Assembly: GCF_900142985.1 (NCBI RefSeq)
Contig: NZ_LT670849.1
Span: forward strand, 2,294,001-2,358,000
Length of the DNA: 64,000 nt
Source of the DNA: Bradyrhizobium erythrophlei
GTDB taxonomy: Bacteria > Pseudomonadota > Alphaproteobacteria > Rhizobiales > Xanthobacteraceae
Reading direction: 5' to 3'
Positions 35,820 to 44,638 of the stretch are shown here, piece by piece. Every line of letters begins with the position of its first letter. The first letter of the stretch is position 1. The translations under genes and the position numbers were made by a program. The notes under the pieces were generated by a model. It worked only from the letters and a program-made list of their open reading frames with translations. It searched no databases and was not told where the DNA came from.

Positions 35820-37631
35820 TCAAAACACCAGCTGCGTGCGCGCGCCGACCCAGTCGACGGTGGCGCCGCGGTAGTTCGGCCCGCCGAAAAATTGCGGATT
35901 GTCGACGACGACGTGCTCGTAATCGAGCATGAATTTCATGTTGAGGTTCGGATACCAGTTCAGCCCGATGCCGTAACTGGTTTCCTTGCCTCCGCCATAG
36001 GTCGTGGTGCCGCCGGTAAAAACACCGGGCGCCGAATAAGCGGGGCCAAGTACCGAAGTCGTCAGATACGGGCTGTTGAGATTGACGACGGTGAAGCGCG
36101 TCGCAAATTCGAACGCGCCCCAGCCGGCACCGCCCCATATCATCGGCGCTTCCGGAATCACGCCGGTATAGGCGCCACGGGTCGGATCGTAGTGTCTGAC
36201 ACCACCGATGCTGTAACTCGCCTGCACATAGCCGCCGTCGAAATTGAGCGTGGGACCGGCGACGCCGCCCTGCAAATTGCCCGGCGAGGTTGGCACCGCC
36301 GCACGTGTATCGATGGTGTAGTGATAATATTCGCCTTGGGCGAAGAAGTTCTTGTAGGTGCCCGCGACTTCGACGCCGAACACCTGGCCGCCACTTGCCG
36401 GAATATTGCCGGTCGCCAGGAACGAGGTCGGATCGACGCGAAGCTCGGGCCGGTCCGAGAGCGAGACCGCCTGCAGGTTCGGGCCGATGCTCGGTTCAAA
36501 CAGGTTGGCGTAGTTGAAACCGAGGTGGAAGGACGCGTCCTTTTGCTGGATCACCTGATAGGCGCCGCGCGCGAGGAACGCCAGTTGCGGTCCATTGCCG
36601 GTCATCTGTGCGCTGGTCACGCAGGGCGTGCCGGCGGTAATCGCTGACGTGCCGGTGTTGCAGGAGGCGCCGGCGGTGTGCAGCGCGCCGGCGTTGGGAC
36701 CGGTCAAATACAGGCCGAGCCAGTAACGGTCGTTGTTGGAACGCACGTCGATCGCGGATCTGAAGTCGCCGCCGCCGAAGGTGGTGGCGATCACCTGCGC
36801 GGTCGAGCGCTCCATGAACATGATGTCGTTGGAACTGGTCGCCTCCTCCATCGTCCACGGCACGTCCATGATGCCGAAGTCAAACGCGACCGGGAACTGT
36901 TGGCCGTGGCTGTAGAGGCCGTTGTAGGTGATGAACGCGTTCTCCACGCCGGACAGGAACGTGTTGCTCGTCGTTGGGCTCGTGCTCGCGTTGGCGCTGG
37001 CGAGCGCGTTGTTGATGTTGCTGGAGTCCGACGAATTGCCGAGATCGTAAACGAACGCATAGTGCCAGTCGCTCATGAAGGTGCCGATCACGCCGATACG
37101 GGCGCGGCGCAGATCGAGGCCGTCGGACAGGCCCTTGCGGTCGAGCGTCTCCGGTCCCGGATTGTAGTTCGTATAGCCGCCGGTATCGACCTGGAGACGA
37201 CCGAACAGCTCGACGGTGTTGTCGCCGGTCGCGTCCGAAAAGCCGAAGTGATAACCACGATCGTAGGTCATCAGCACCTTGGCTGGCGTCGCTGGCGGCG
37301 GCAGACCGGCCGGCAGAATAGTCGAAGCTGGCTCGGTGGCCGCGCGCGTTGCCGCCGGTTGCGTGACGGGCGGACGCGAGGCTGCGACTGGGGCCGGTTT
37401 TTCCCTTCGCAGTCGCCTGATCTCGGCCTGCAAGGTTTTGATCTCGCTCTCGTGCCGATCTTCGAGTTGTTGAATCTTTGCTTCCAGCCGTTGCAGCCCG
37501 GCCGCATCCTCGGCGCGCGCCCCCGCGGCCATTCCGAAGATGACGCTGGATGCGACGACAACGGATGAAGCGTATCTGGCCGACGCGCGTCCGCCCCTTG
37601 AGACGACGTCGCCGCGAATTTTCCAATGCAT
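35820..37631 (-). CDS. Outer-membrane porin, OprO/OprP-type
   Basis: Protein of 603 residues. A signal peptide (SSVVVASSVIFGMAAGARA) is followed by a coiled coil (LQRLEAKIQQLEDRHESEIK) and a Pro/Ala-rich linker, then a predicted beta barrel. The barrel start GYHFGFSDATGDNTVELFGR and RRARIGVIGTFMSDWHYAF are typical of the phosphate-selective porin O/P family, ending with the aromatic terminal residue expected of barrels (RTQLVF). Despite the family name, selectivity is unknown; an aromatic or organic anion is plausible given the neighbours. Monocistronic. Confidence 0.85.
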   Translation of the reverse strand: MHWKIRGDVVSRGGRASARYASSVVVASSVIFGMAAGARAEDAAGLQRLEAKIQQLEDRHESEIKTLQAEIRRLRREKPAPVAASRPPVTQPAATRAATEPASTILPAGLPPPATPAKVLMTYDRGYHFGFSDATGDNTVELFGRLQVDTGGYTNYNPGPETLDRKGLSDGLDLRRARIGVIGTFMSDWHYAFVYDLGNSSDSSNINNALASANASTSPTTSNTFLSGVENAFITYNGLYSHGQQFPVAFDFGIMDVPWTMEEATSSNDIMFMERSTAQVIATTFGGGDFRSAIDVRSNNDRYWLGLYLTGPNAGALHTAGASCNTGTSAITAGTPCVTSAQMTGNGPQLAFLARGAYQVIQQKDASFHLGFNYANLFEPSIGPNLQAVSLSDRPELRVDPTSFLATGNIPASGGQVFGVEVAGTYKNFFAQGEYYHYTIDTRAAVPTSPGNLQGGVAGPTLNFDGGYVQASYSIGGVRHYDPTRGAYTGVIPEAPMIWGGAGWGAFEFATRFTVVNLNSPYLTTSVLGPAYSAPGVFTGGTTTYGGGKETSYGIGLNWYPNLNMKFMLDYEHVVVDNPQFFGGPNYRGATVDWVGARTQLVF

Positions 37632-37817
37632 CGAAACCCCCGAAACCTGAAGCTGGAACGGAGATCAAGATCAGCGAAAAATACGCTGTCAAATCGGAGT
37701 TAAAGCCAATCGCAATCGGCGATCACGCGACAACAGAATGCTTCATCCGCCGCGTGGAGAAGAAGCCTTTTCTCATGAAAAATTCTGGACGCCGCAGAGG
37801 CAATCTAGGCGCGCCAC

Positions 37818-38552
37818 TCAAATTCCGAGATAGCGGTGCTGCAGATCGGGCTCCGCGACCAGCTGTTCGGATGTACCGTTCCAAACACTGCGCCCGCGCT
37901 CGATGATGTAATGGCGGTCAGCGATGCGGGCGAGGTTCTCGACATTCTTGTCGATCACCAGCACCGACTGCCCGCGCGCCTTCAACATCGACAAGCAATT
38001 CCAGATTTCCTCCCGGATCAGCGGCGCCAGCCCTTCCGTGGCCTCGTCGAGAATGAGCAGTCGCGGATTGGTCATCAGCGCGCGCCCAATCGCGAGCATC
38101 TGCTGCTCGCCGCCGGAGAGCTGATTGCCCATGTTGTTGCCGCGCTCGGCGAGCCGCGGAAACAGCGCGTGGATTTTTTCCAGAGTCCAGGGATCATCGG
38201 AAGAGAGGCGATTGGCCGAAGCGGCGACGAGATTTTCGCGCACGGTGAGATTCGGAAAGATCTGGCGGCCCTCCGGCACAAGCCCGATCCCGAGCTGCGC
38301 GATGCGAAATGCCGGCAGGCCCCGGACCTCGCGGCCATCGAAGCGGACGTTGCCTGCGCGCGGCGCAGTCAGGCCCATGATCGAACGCACCGTCGTGGTC
38401 TTGCCCATGCCGTTGCGGCCCATCAGGGCGACCATCTCGCCCTTTTGGATCGACAGCGACAGGCCGAACAATACCTGGCTCAGACCGTAGCAGGTCTCGA
38501 TGGAATCGACTTCGAGCAGCGGCATCGCGTCAGCCGACGTTTCCTTAGCCAT
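37818..38552 (-). CDS. livF: ABC transporter ATP-binding protein, LivF type
   Basis: Second ATPase of a branched-chain-amino-acid-type (HAAT) importer; 244 residues. Walker A GRNGMGKTTTVR, signature QLSGGEQQMLAIGRALM, Walker B LLILDEATEGLAPLIRE. The missing canonical Lys-Thr-Thr neighbours are not an issue; all motifs are intact. It overlaps livG by 8 bases and is the last gene of the SBP-livHMGF unit. The context with gentisate genes suggests aromatic-acid rather than amino-acid uptake. Confidence 0.94.
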   Translation of the reverse strand: MAKETSADAMPLLEVDSIETCYGLSQVLFGLSLSIQKGEMVALMGRNGMGKTTTVRSIMGLTAPRAGNVRFDGREVRGLPAFRIAQLGIGLVPEGRQIFPNLTVRENLVAASANRLSSDDPWTLEKIHALFPRLAERGNNMGNQLSGGEQQMLAIGRALMTNPRLLILDEATEGLAPLIREEIWNCLSMLKARGQSVLVIDKNVENLARIADRHYIIERGRSVWNGTSEQLVAEPDLQHRYLGI

Positions 38553-39312
38553 GGCTGGTCACCACATGCTGGTCGCCGAGATAGGCGCGCTTGACCTCCT
38601 CATTGCCGCGGATCACGGCCGGAACGTCGGAGGCGATCACGCGCCCATAGACCAGCACCGTGATGCGGTCGGCGAGCGCGAACACCGCGTTCATGTCATG
38701 CTCGACCAGCACGATCGTGACTTCCTTCCGCAAATCAGCGAGCAGTTTCACCATGCGCGCGGACTCGGTGGCGCCAAGCCCGGCCATCGGCTCATCGAGC
38801 AGCAGCAATTGCGGCTGCGTGGCGAGCGCCACCGCGAGTTCGAGCTCGCGTTGCTCGCCATGGCTCAGCTGCGAGACCGCGACATCGGCGCGACCCGCGA
38901 GCCCGACACGTTCCAGCGCGGCCAGCGCGGTTGCGCGAAGGCTTTTCTCCTTGCGCGCATTGCCGAAGAAACGGAACGAATGACCGTCGCGGGCTTGCGC
39001 CGCGAGCGCGACGTTGTCGGCGGCGGTGAAGTTCGGCAGCAGTGAGGTGATCTGGAACGATCGCGCGAGCCCGAGATGACTGCGTTTCCAGGCCGGCAGA
39101 TGGGTGACGTCCTGCCCGGCAAAGCGGATGGTGCCGGCGGTCGGGCACAACTGGCCGATCAACTGGCTGATCAGCGTGGTCTTGCCGGCGCCGTTCGGCC
39201 CGATGATGGCGTGCAATTCGCCTTTCGCAATATCGAGCGAAAGATTGTCGGTCGCGACGATGCCGCCAAAACGACGGACGAGATTTTCGATGCGGAGCAA
39301 CGGTTCAGCCAC
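38545..39312 (-). CDS. livG: ABC transporter ATP-binding protein, LivG type
   Basis: First ATPase of the importer, 255 residues. Walker A IIGPNGAGKTTLISQL, signature QLSHGEQRELELAVALA, Walker B LLLLDEPMAGLGATES, and H-loop VLVEHDMNAVFALAD. The LivG-specific insert containing DVTHLPAWKRSHLGLARSFQ is present. Overlaps livM and livF by 8 bases each. Confidence 0.94.
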   Translation of the reverse strand: MAEPLLRIENLVRRFGGIVATDNLSLDIAKGELHAIIGPNGAGKTTLISQLIGQLCPTAGTIRFAGQDVTHLPAWKRSHLGLARSFQITSLLPNFTAADNVALAAQARDGHSFRFFGNARKEKSLRATALAALERVGLAGRADVAVSQLSHGEQRELELAVALATQPQLLLLDEPMAGLGATESARMVKLLADLRKEVTIVLVEHDMNAVFALADRITVLVYGRVIASDVPAVIRGNEEVKRAYLGDQHVVTSHG

Positions 39313-40252
39313 GGGAGAACCTCCCGATCAGACCCATGATGCCGCCGCGTCCGAACAGCACGATCAGGAGCAGCAGCGGCCCCATGATCATCGCCCAGTA
39401 TTCCGTGACCTGCGACAGGAATTCCTCCAGCAAAAGATAGACGACCGCGCCAACGACTGGACCGAATAGCGAACCCATGCCGCCCAGGATAACCATGACC
39501 ATGAGATCGCCGGAACGGGTCCAGTACATCACGGCCGGACTGATGAAATCGGTGTTGTTGGCAAGCAGCGCGCCGGCCAATCCGCACATGGTGCCCGATA
39601 TGACGAAGCAAACGAGCTGATACCGCGTCGCCGGGAAGCCTATCGCCTGCATGCGCTGCTCGTTCGAACGCAAGCCCTGCACGACCAGCCCGAAGCGCGA
39701 ATTGACGATGCGCCAGACCAGAAACACGCCGCCCAGCAGGCAGAACAGGCAGACGTAATAAAACTGCACGCGGTTGGAGAGGTTGATCAGGCCGCCGAAG
39801 GTAGAGCGCTTGTAGATCGTCAGCCCGTCGTCGCCGCCGTAGCGCGACAGGCTGGAGGCGACGTAATAGGCCATCTGCGCAAAGGCGAGCGTGATCATGA
39901 TGAAATAGACGCCGCGGGTACGCAGCGACAACGCGCCGATCACCAGCGCAAACAGGGCTGAGGCGAGCAGCGCGACCGGCCACTGGATGAAACCGGAACC
40001 GAAGCCCTCGGCGGCGAGAATGCCGACCGCATAGCCGCCGATGCCGAGATAGGCGGCGTGGCCGAAGCTCATCATGCCGCCGTAGCCCATGATGAGGTTG
40101 AGGCTGACGGCGGCGAGCGCGAAGATCACGATGCGCGTGAACAGCGTCAGCAGGAAGACGTTGCCGGTTGCTTGCGAGAACAGCGGCAGCGCCAACAGAC
40201 CGGCGACAACAATCGCCGCGACGACATTGCGGGCGTTGAGCATGGCGGTCAT
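39305..40252 (-). CDS. livM: Branched-chain-type ABC permease, LivM
   Basis: Polytopic permease of 315 residues. Typical LivM features: GYGGMMSFGHAAYLGIGGYA near the start, VVQGLRSNEQRMQAIGFPAT as coupling helix, and GGMGSLFGPVVGAVVYLLLE near the end. Start ATG 40252 overlaps the livH stop by four bases; a second ATG at 40243 is possible. Confidence 0.94.
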   Translation of the reverse strand: MTAMLNARNVVAAIVVAGLLALPLFSQATGNVFLLTLFTRIVIFALAAVSLNLIMGYGGMMSFGHAAYLGIGGYAVGILAAEGFGSGFIQWPVALLASALFALVIGALSLRTRGVYFIMITLAFAQMAYYVASSLSRYGGDDGLTIYKRSTFGGLINLSNRVQFYYVCLFCLLGGVFLVWRIVNSRFGLVVQGLRSNEQRMQAIGFPATRYQLVCFVISGTMCGLAGALLANNTDFISPAVMYWTRSGDLMVMVILGGMGSLFGPVVGAVVYLLLEEFLSQVTEYWAMIMGPLLLLIVLFGRGGIMGLIGRFSRG

Positions 40253-41166
40253 CGACGGTTGGCCGGAAACAGCCCCTCCGGCCTTGCCACCAGCACGATC
40301 GCCATCAGAAGATAGATCAGCATCGACGACAGTGCCGGCGCCGCGGTCGAGGCCGCCGCCGAACTCAGGATGCGCCGCAAGAGATCGGGCAGGAACGCGC
40401 GGCCGAGCGTATCGATCATGCCCACGAGGATCGCAGCAACAAAGGCGCCGCGGATCGAACCGATGCCGCCGATGACGATGACGACGAAGGCGAGAATGAG
40501 AATGTTCTCGCCCATACCGATCTGCACGGTAAGAATCGGCGCCTGCATCAGCCCGGCAAGGCCGGCGAGCGCCGCGCCAAGGCCGAACACCAACGTGTAC
40601 AGCAGCTTGATGTTGATGCCGAGCGCGCCGATCATCTCACGGTTCGAGGCGCCGGCGCGGATCAGCATGCCGACGCGGGTGCGCATCACGACCACATAAA
40701 GCATCGCCGCGACAGCGAGCGCGACCGCGATGATCGCCAGCCGATAGGCAGGGTAAAACACGCCCGGAACGATCTGCACCGGCACGGTGAGCCAGGCCGG
40801 CAGTGGCAGCGCCAGACCCGCCGGGCCCCAGATCAGCCGCACCATATCGTTGAAAAACAGGATCAGCCCGAAGGTCGCGAGCACATGGTCGAGATGGTCG
40901 CGGCCGTAGAGATGCCTTAACGCGACCACCTCCAGCACGATTCCAAGCAGCAGCGTGGCGCCAAGCGCCAGCACGATGCCGATGACGAAGTTACCGCTCC
41001 AAGCGACGAAGGTCGCCGCGAAATACGCGCCCATCATGTAGAGCGAGCCGTGGGCGAGATTGACGAGGTCCATGATCCCGAAGACGAGCGTCAGCCCCGC
41101 CGCCAGCAGGAACAGCAAAAGGCCGAATTGCAGCCCGTTCAGGAATTGTTCGACGACCAGCAGCAT
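40249..41166 (-). CDS. livH: Branched-chain-type ABC permease, LivH
   Basis: Polytopic permease of about 305 residues. Family motifs: VFGIMDLVNLAHGSLYMMGA, the coupling loop IRAGASNREMIGALGINIKL, and VVIGGIGSIRGAFVAAILVG. Start taken as ATG 41166; a TTG at 41181 adds five residues and sits directly against GGGGG, too close to act as its ribosome site. Preceded by a 12-bp perfect hairpin that separates it from the binding-protein gene. Confidence 0.93.
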   Translation of the reverse strand: MLLVVEQFLNGLQFGLLLFLLAAGLTLVFGIMDLVNLAHGSLYMMGAYFAATFVAWSGNFVIGIVLALGATLLLGIVLEVVALRHLYGRDHLDHVLATFGLILFFNDMVRLIWGPAGLALPLPAWLTVPVQIVPGVFYPAYRLAIIAVALAVAAMLYVVVMRTRVGMLIRAGASNREMIGALGINIKLLYTLVFGLGAALAGLAGLMQAPILTVQIGMGENILILAFVVIVIGGIGSIRGAFVAAILVGMIDTLGRAFLPDLLRRILSSAAASTAAPALSSMLIYLLMAIVLVARPEGLFPANRR

Positions 41167-41240
41167 GTTTGTTCGAGACAACCCCCAATTTCGGTCTTGT
41201 CGACCTCATCCCACCCCTCCCGGACGGGAAGGTCGAAGAA

Positions 41241-41270
41241 AATGCGGCAGCGCTTTAACGCTGCCGCATT
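41241..41270 (-). terminator. Stem-loop between binding-protein gene and livH (attenuator type)
   Basis: AATGCGGCAGCG (41241-41252) and CGCTGCCGCATT (41259-41270) form a perfect 12-bp stem with loop CTTTAA. No T-run follows on the minus strand. Such structures after a binding-protein gene usually protect its mRNA and reduce read-through to the permease genes. Confidence 0.75.
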
Positions 41271-41289
41271 CCCCAAGCAAAATCCGTGC

Positions 41290-42462
41290 TCATTTCATCG
41301 GACATCTGTCGTGATAGCGATCCTGATCGTCCTTCGCGATGGTGGCGACGGTCTTGAGCGACAAAGTGCCGTCGGCATCCTTCACAACATCCTGCAGATA
41401 GAAGTTCTGGATCGGAACGTGATTGTTGCCGTACTTGAAAGAGCCGCGCACCGACTTGAAGTTGACTTTCTCCATTTCCGCCTTCATCGCGTCCTTCTGG
41501 CTGAGGTCGCCCTTTACCGCAACCACCGCGCTATTGATCAGCAGTGCCGCATCGTAGGCCTGCGCCCCGTACGCGCTTGGACGCAAGTCGGGGTGCTTTC
41601 TGCGATAGTCGGAAACGAAGCGCTTGTTCTCGTCGTTGGGCAGGTCGTTCACCCATTCGATCGCGCCGAGAATGCCGAGGGCGTTTTCCTTTTGCAGCGG
41701 CAACGACAATTCGTCGATCGTGCCGTCCGTATAAAGAGGAACCTGCCGCTTCATCCCGGCCTGCACATACTGATTGAGGAATTGCACGCCGGCCGCGCCG
41801 GGAAAGAACACGAACATCGATTCCGCTTTCGAGTTGCGCGCCTTCGACAGCTCCGCCGAAAAATCAAGCTGGGTCGGCCACACCGTATATTCCTCGCCAA
41901 GAACCTCGCCCTTGAACGTGGTCCTGAAGCCGGCCAGGCGGTCTTTTCCGGCCGCATAATTCGGGCCGATCAGAAAGACGGATTTGATGCCCTTCTGATT
42001 CATGTAGAGACCCATCGCGGCCGGCGTCTGGTCGTTCTGAAACGAGATCAGGAAAACATATGGCGAGCACAACTCGCCCGCGAGCTGCGAAGGCCCCGCA
42101 TTGATGCCGATCAGGAAGGTCTTCGAATCGACCGCAGGCTTGAGCGAAGCGAGCAGCACATTCGACCAGTTGTAGCCGGCGATGAAGTCGACATGATCGG
42201 ACTGGATCAGCTTCTCGGTCTTCTGCTTGCCGACATCCGGTTTCTGCTGGTCGTCCTCATAGATCACTTCGACCGGCTTGCCGGCCATCCGGCGGCCAAG
42301 ATGATCGAGCGCCAGTTCGAATGCGTTGCGGGCGTCGATGCCGATCGCGGCGGCCGGACCGCTGAAGGTGTTGACGAAACCGATTCGGATGGTGTCCGCC
42401 GCCGTGGCAGGCCCGGCAACAGCAATTATCAGCATACCCACAAGCCAAACTGCCGTTCTCAT
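41290..42462 (-). CDS. ABC transporter substrate-binding protein (HAAT family), paralogue 1
   Basis: Periplasmic receptor of 390 residues with signal peptide (WLVGMLIIAVAGPATAAD). Mature start TIRIGFVNTFSGPAAAIG is typical of the aromatic/branched-chain binding proteins. The protein is clearly paralogous with the next gene upstream throughout its length (shared segments include VEVIYEDDQQKPDVGKQKTE and NAGPSQLAGELCSPYVF). Gap of 95 bases to the upstream paralogue contains the palindrome GCTTTAA-AC-TTAAAGC at 42532-42547. Confidence 0.92.
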   Translation of the reverse strand: MRTAVWLVGMLIIAVAGPATAADTIRIGFVNTFSGPAAAIGIDARNAFELALDHLGRRMAGKPVEVIYEDDQQKPDVGKQKTEKLIQSDHVDFIAGYNWSNVLLASLKPAVDSKTFLIGINAGPSQLAGELCSPYVFLISFQNDQTPAAMGLYMNQKGIKSVFLIGPNYAAGKDRLAGFRTTFKGEVLGEEYTVWPTQLDFSAELSKARNSKAESMFVFFPGAAGVQFLNQYVQAGMKRQVPLYTDGTIDELSLPLQKENALGILGAIEWVNDLPNDENKRFVSDYRRKHPDLRPSAYGAQAYDAALLINSAVVAVKGDLSQKDAMKAEMEKVNFKSVRGSFKYGNNHVPIQNFYLQDVVKDADGTLSLKTVATIAKDDQDRYHDRCPMK

Positions 42463-42531
42463 GTGGATCCGCTCCGAGTGTTCACTTGTCGAAGTTCATC
42501 TCAGCGAGATCGCCACTGCCATCTATCAGAT

Positions 42532-42547
42532 GCTTTAAACTTAAAGC
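42532..42547. promoter_or_regulatory. Palindrome upstream of binding-protein paralogue 1
   Basis: GCTTTAA-AC-TTAAAGC, a perfect 7-bp inverted repeat, 70 bases upstream of the second binding-protein gene. It could be a regulatory site or a weak hairpin between the two paralogues; no known factor is assigned. Confidence 0.4.
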
Positions 42548-42557
42548 AAGTTCCGGG

Positions 42558-43727
42558 CTACTTCATCGAGCACTTGTCGTGGAAGTTATCCTGATTGTCC
42601 TTGACGATGGTGGCGACGGTCTTGAGCGACAGCGTGCCGTCGGCGTCCTTCACCACATCCTGCAAATAGAAATTCTGGATCGGAATGTGGTTGTTGCCGT
42701 ATTTGTAGGGACCGCGCAGCGACTTGAAGTCGGCCTTCTCCATCTGCGCCTTCATCGCGTCTTTCTTCGAGGTATCGCCATTCACCGCGGCCACGGCGCT
42801 GTTGATGAGTTGCGCGGCGTCATAGGCCTGCGCGCCATAGTAGGTCGGGCGCGCCGGCGCATATTTCTTGTAATCCTGGACGAACCGCTTGTTCTGTTCG
42901 TTCGGCAGGTCGTTCACCCATTCCTGCGCACCGGGAACGCCGATCGCATTGTCCTTCTGCAACGGCAGCGACAATTCGTCGACCGTGAACGCGGTGTAGA
43001 GCGGCATCTGCTGCTTGATGCCCGCCTGCGCATATTGATTGAGGAACTGCACGCCGGCCGCGCCCGGATAGAACACGAAGATCGATTCCGCCTTCGAGTT
43101 GCGCGCCTTGCTCAACTCGGCCGAGAAATCGAGCTGGCTCGGCCACACCGTATATTCCTCGCCGACGATCTCACCCTTGAAGGTGCTCTTGACGCCCGCG
43201 AGCATATCCTTGCCGGCCGCGTAATTCGGGCCGATCAGGAACACCGACTTGACGCCCCTCTGGTTCATGTAAAGGCCCATCGCCGCCGGCGTCTGGTCGT
43301 TCTGCCACGAGGTCGAGAACACATATGGCGAGCAGAGTTCGCCGGCGAGCTGCGACGGTCCGGCATTGGCCGAGATCAGGAAGGTCTGCGAATCCACCGC
43401 GGTCTTGAGCGAAGCGAGCAGCACGTTCGACCAGATATAGCCGACGATGAAATCGACCTTGTCGGATTGCACCAGCTTCTCGGTCTTCTGCTTGCCGACA
43501 TCCGGCTTCTGCTGATCGTCCTCGTAGATCACTTCGACCGGCTTGCCCGCCATCTTGCGGCCGAGATGATCGAGCGCGAGCTCGAAGGAGTTGCGCATGT
43601 CGTTGCCGATCACGGCGGTCGGCCCGCTGAAGGTGGAGACAAATCCGATCTTGATCGTGTCCGCCGCAGCCGCGGGATAGCTCAAGGCCAGCGCGGTGGC
43701 GCCCGCAAGCCAGAATGCCGTCTTCAT
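42558..43727 (-). CDS. ABC transporter substrate-binding protein (HAAT family), paralogue 2
   Basis: Periplasmic receptor of 389 residues, start ATG 43727 (MKTAFWLAGATALALS) with GGAGGG just upstream. Signal peptide ends near YPAAAAD. Nearly the same domain content and much of the same sequence as paralogue 1, with differences in segments such as SANAGPSQLAG versus GINAGPSQLAG. First gene of the SBP-SBP-livHMGF unit. The divergence hints at two related ligands; the gentisate genes next door suggest hydroxylated aromatic acids. Confidence 0.92.
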   Translation of the reverse strand: MKTAFWLAGATALALSYPAAAADTIKIGFVSTFSGPTAVIGNDMRNSFELALDHLGRKMAGKPVEVIYEDDQQKPDVGKQKTEKLVQSDKVDFIVGYIWSNVLLASLKTAVDSQTFLISANAGPSQLAGELCSPYVFSTSWQNDQTPAAMGLYMNQRGVKSVFLIGPNYAAGKDMLAGVKSTFKGEIVGEEYTVWPSQLDFSAELSKARNSKAESIFVFYPGAAGVQFLNQYAQAGIKQQMPLYTAFTVDELSLPLQKDNAIGVPGAQEWVNDLPNEQNKRFVQDYKKYAPARPTYYGAQAYDAAQLINSAVAAVNGDTSKKDAMKAQMEKADFKSLRGPYKYGNNHIPIQNFYLQDVVKDADGTLSLKTVATIVKDNQDNFHDKCSMK

Positions 43728-43886
43728 TGGGTATCCCTCCTCAACTGGCACACACATCGTCTGCCTTTTACGCGTCATGACGCGTTGGGCTTTTGGTTGC
43801 TTGTTTTGTGCGCGAAATGACTGCCCACCAGCAAGCACGAACCAAAGATTCCCTCTTTGGACCTTCGGACCATGCTCCCGACCCCA

Positions 43887-43932
43887 TGCACCATAATTCG
43901 CGATCGCCAACGAAGGCAAGAATTATAGTGCA
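43887..43932. promoter_or_regulatory. Inverted repeat in the promoter of the binding-protein operon
   Basis: TGCACCATAATTC (43887-43899) and GAATTATAGTGCA (43920-43932) are inverted with one mismatch in 13 and a 20-base spacer. Read in one direction both are TGCAC[C/T]ATAATTC, resembling the GCATTATAATTC site before boxR. It lies about 160-205 bases upstream of the first binding-protein ATG and overlaps the space after the flavin reductase gene. Confidence 0.55.
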
Positions 43933-43965
43933 GGTCAGCGGAGGCCATAATTGTCGCAGCTGGGC

Positions 43966-44616
43966 TCATGGCGCCTCGCTTGTCGCAGGATGGGCGTGTT
44001 GCAATTGCGTCCAGGTCGGCCGGTCCAACTGAAACAGGTCGGTACAGCGGGCATACCAGCCGCTGCCATGCATGCGCCCGATCAGGCGCAACGCCTGCGT
44101 GTCAATGTAGCAACGCTCCCTGTCCTGCACGAACGCATCTTCGACATGGGCGCAGACGATGCGCCCGATCACGATGGTCTGGTGCGGTCCGGTCACCATC
44201 GACGTCAGGATGCGGCACTCGAAAGACACCGGAGATTCTGCAATACGCGGCGGACGAACCGCGTGGGAAGGCACCGCAATCAACCCGGCCAGCGCCAACT
44301 CATCGATCTCGGGTGGCGCGTCGACACATGTCGTGTTCATCGCATCGGCATTCCGCTCGGACACGAGGTTCACGACGAACTCACCGGTTGCGAGGATGTT
44401 TGTCGCCGTATCCTTGAAGCGGCCCTTGCCGGCGAGAAGCCCGAGCGCAAGCGTCGGCGGTTCGTGTCCCAGCACGTTGAAGAAGCTGTACGGTGCCGCG
44501 TTGATGACGCCGTCGTCCGAGAGGGTCGTAACCCATGCGATCGGACGCGGCGTCACGGTCGCAGTCAGAATCTTGTAGCGGCTCTGCGCCTCGAGGTTCT
44601 CCATGTCGAACAACAT
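43966..44616 (-). CDS. Flavin reductase family protein (DIM6/NTAB-type)
   Basis: FMN-binding split-barrel protein of about 216 residues, start ATG 44616 (MLFDMENLEAQSRYK). The family signature is visible in TATVTPRPIAWVTTLSDDGV and NAAPYSFFNVLGHEPPTLAL, with FVVNLVSERNADAMNTT later. It may supply reduced flavin to a hydroxylase or act itself in aromatic metabolism; no partner oxygenase is adjacent. Third gene of the gentisate operon, 22 bases after the FAH-family gene. Confidence 0.85.
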   Translation of the reverse strand: MLFDMENLEAQSRYKILTATVTPRPIAWVTTLSDDGVINAAPYSFFNVLGHEPPTLALGLLAGKGRFKDTATNILATGEFVVNLVSERNADAMNTTCVDAPPEIDELALAGLIAVPSHAVRPPRIAESPVSFECRILTSMVTGPHQTIVIGRIVCAHVEDAFVQDRERCYIDTQALRLIGRMHGSGWYARCTDLFQLDRPTWTQLQHAHPATSEAP

Positions 44617-44638
44617 CGCCCTGCTCGCTTCCGTCAGT

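Noticed and set aside
41050..43820. Two long plus-strand ORFs opposite the paired binding-protein genes
   Set aside because: They resemble each other only because the opposite-strand genes are paralogues.
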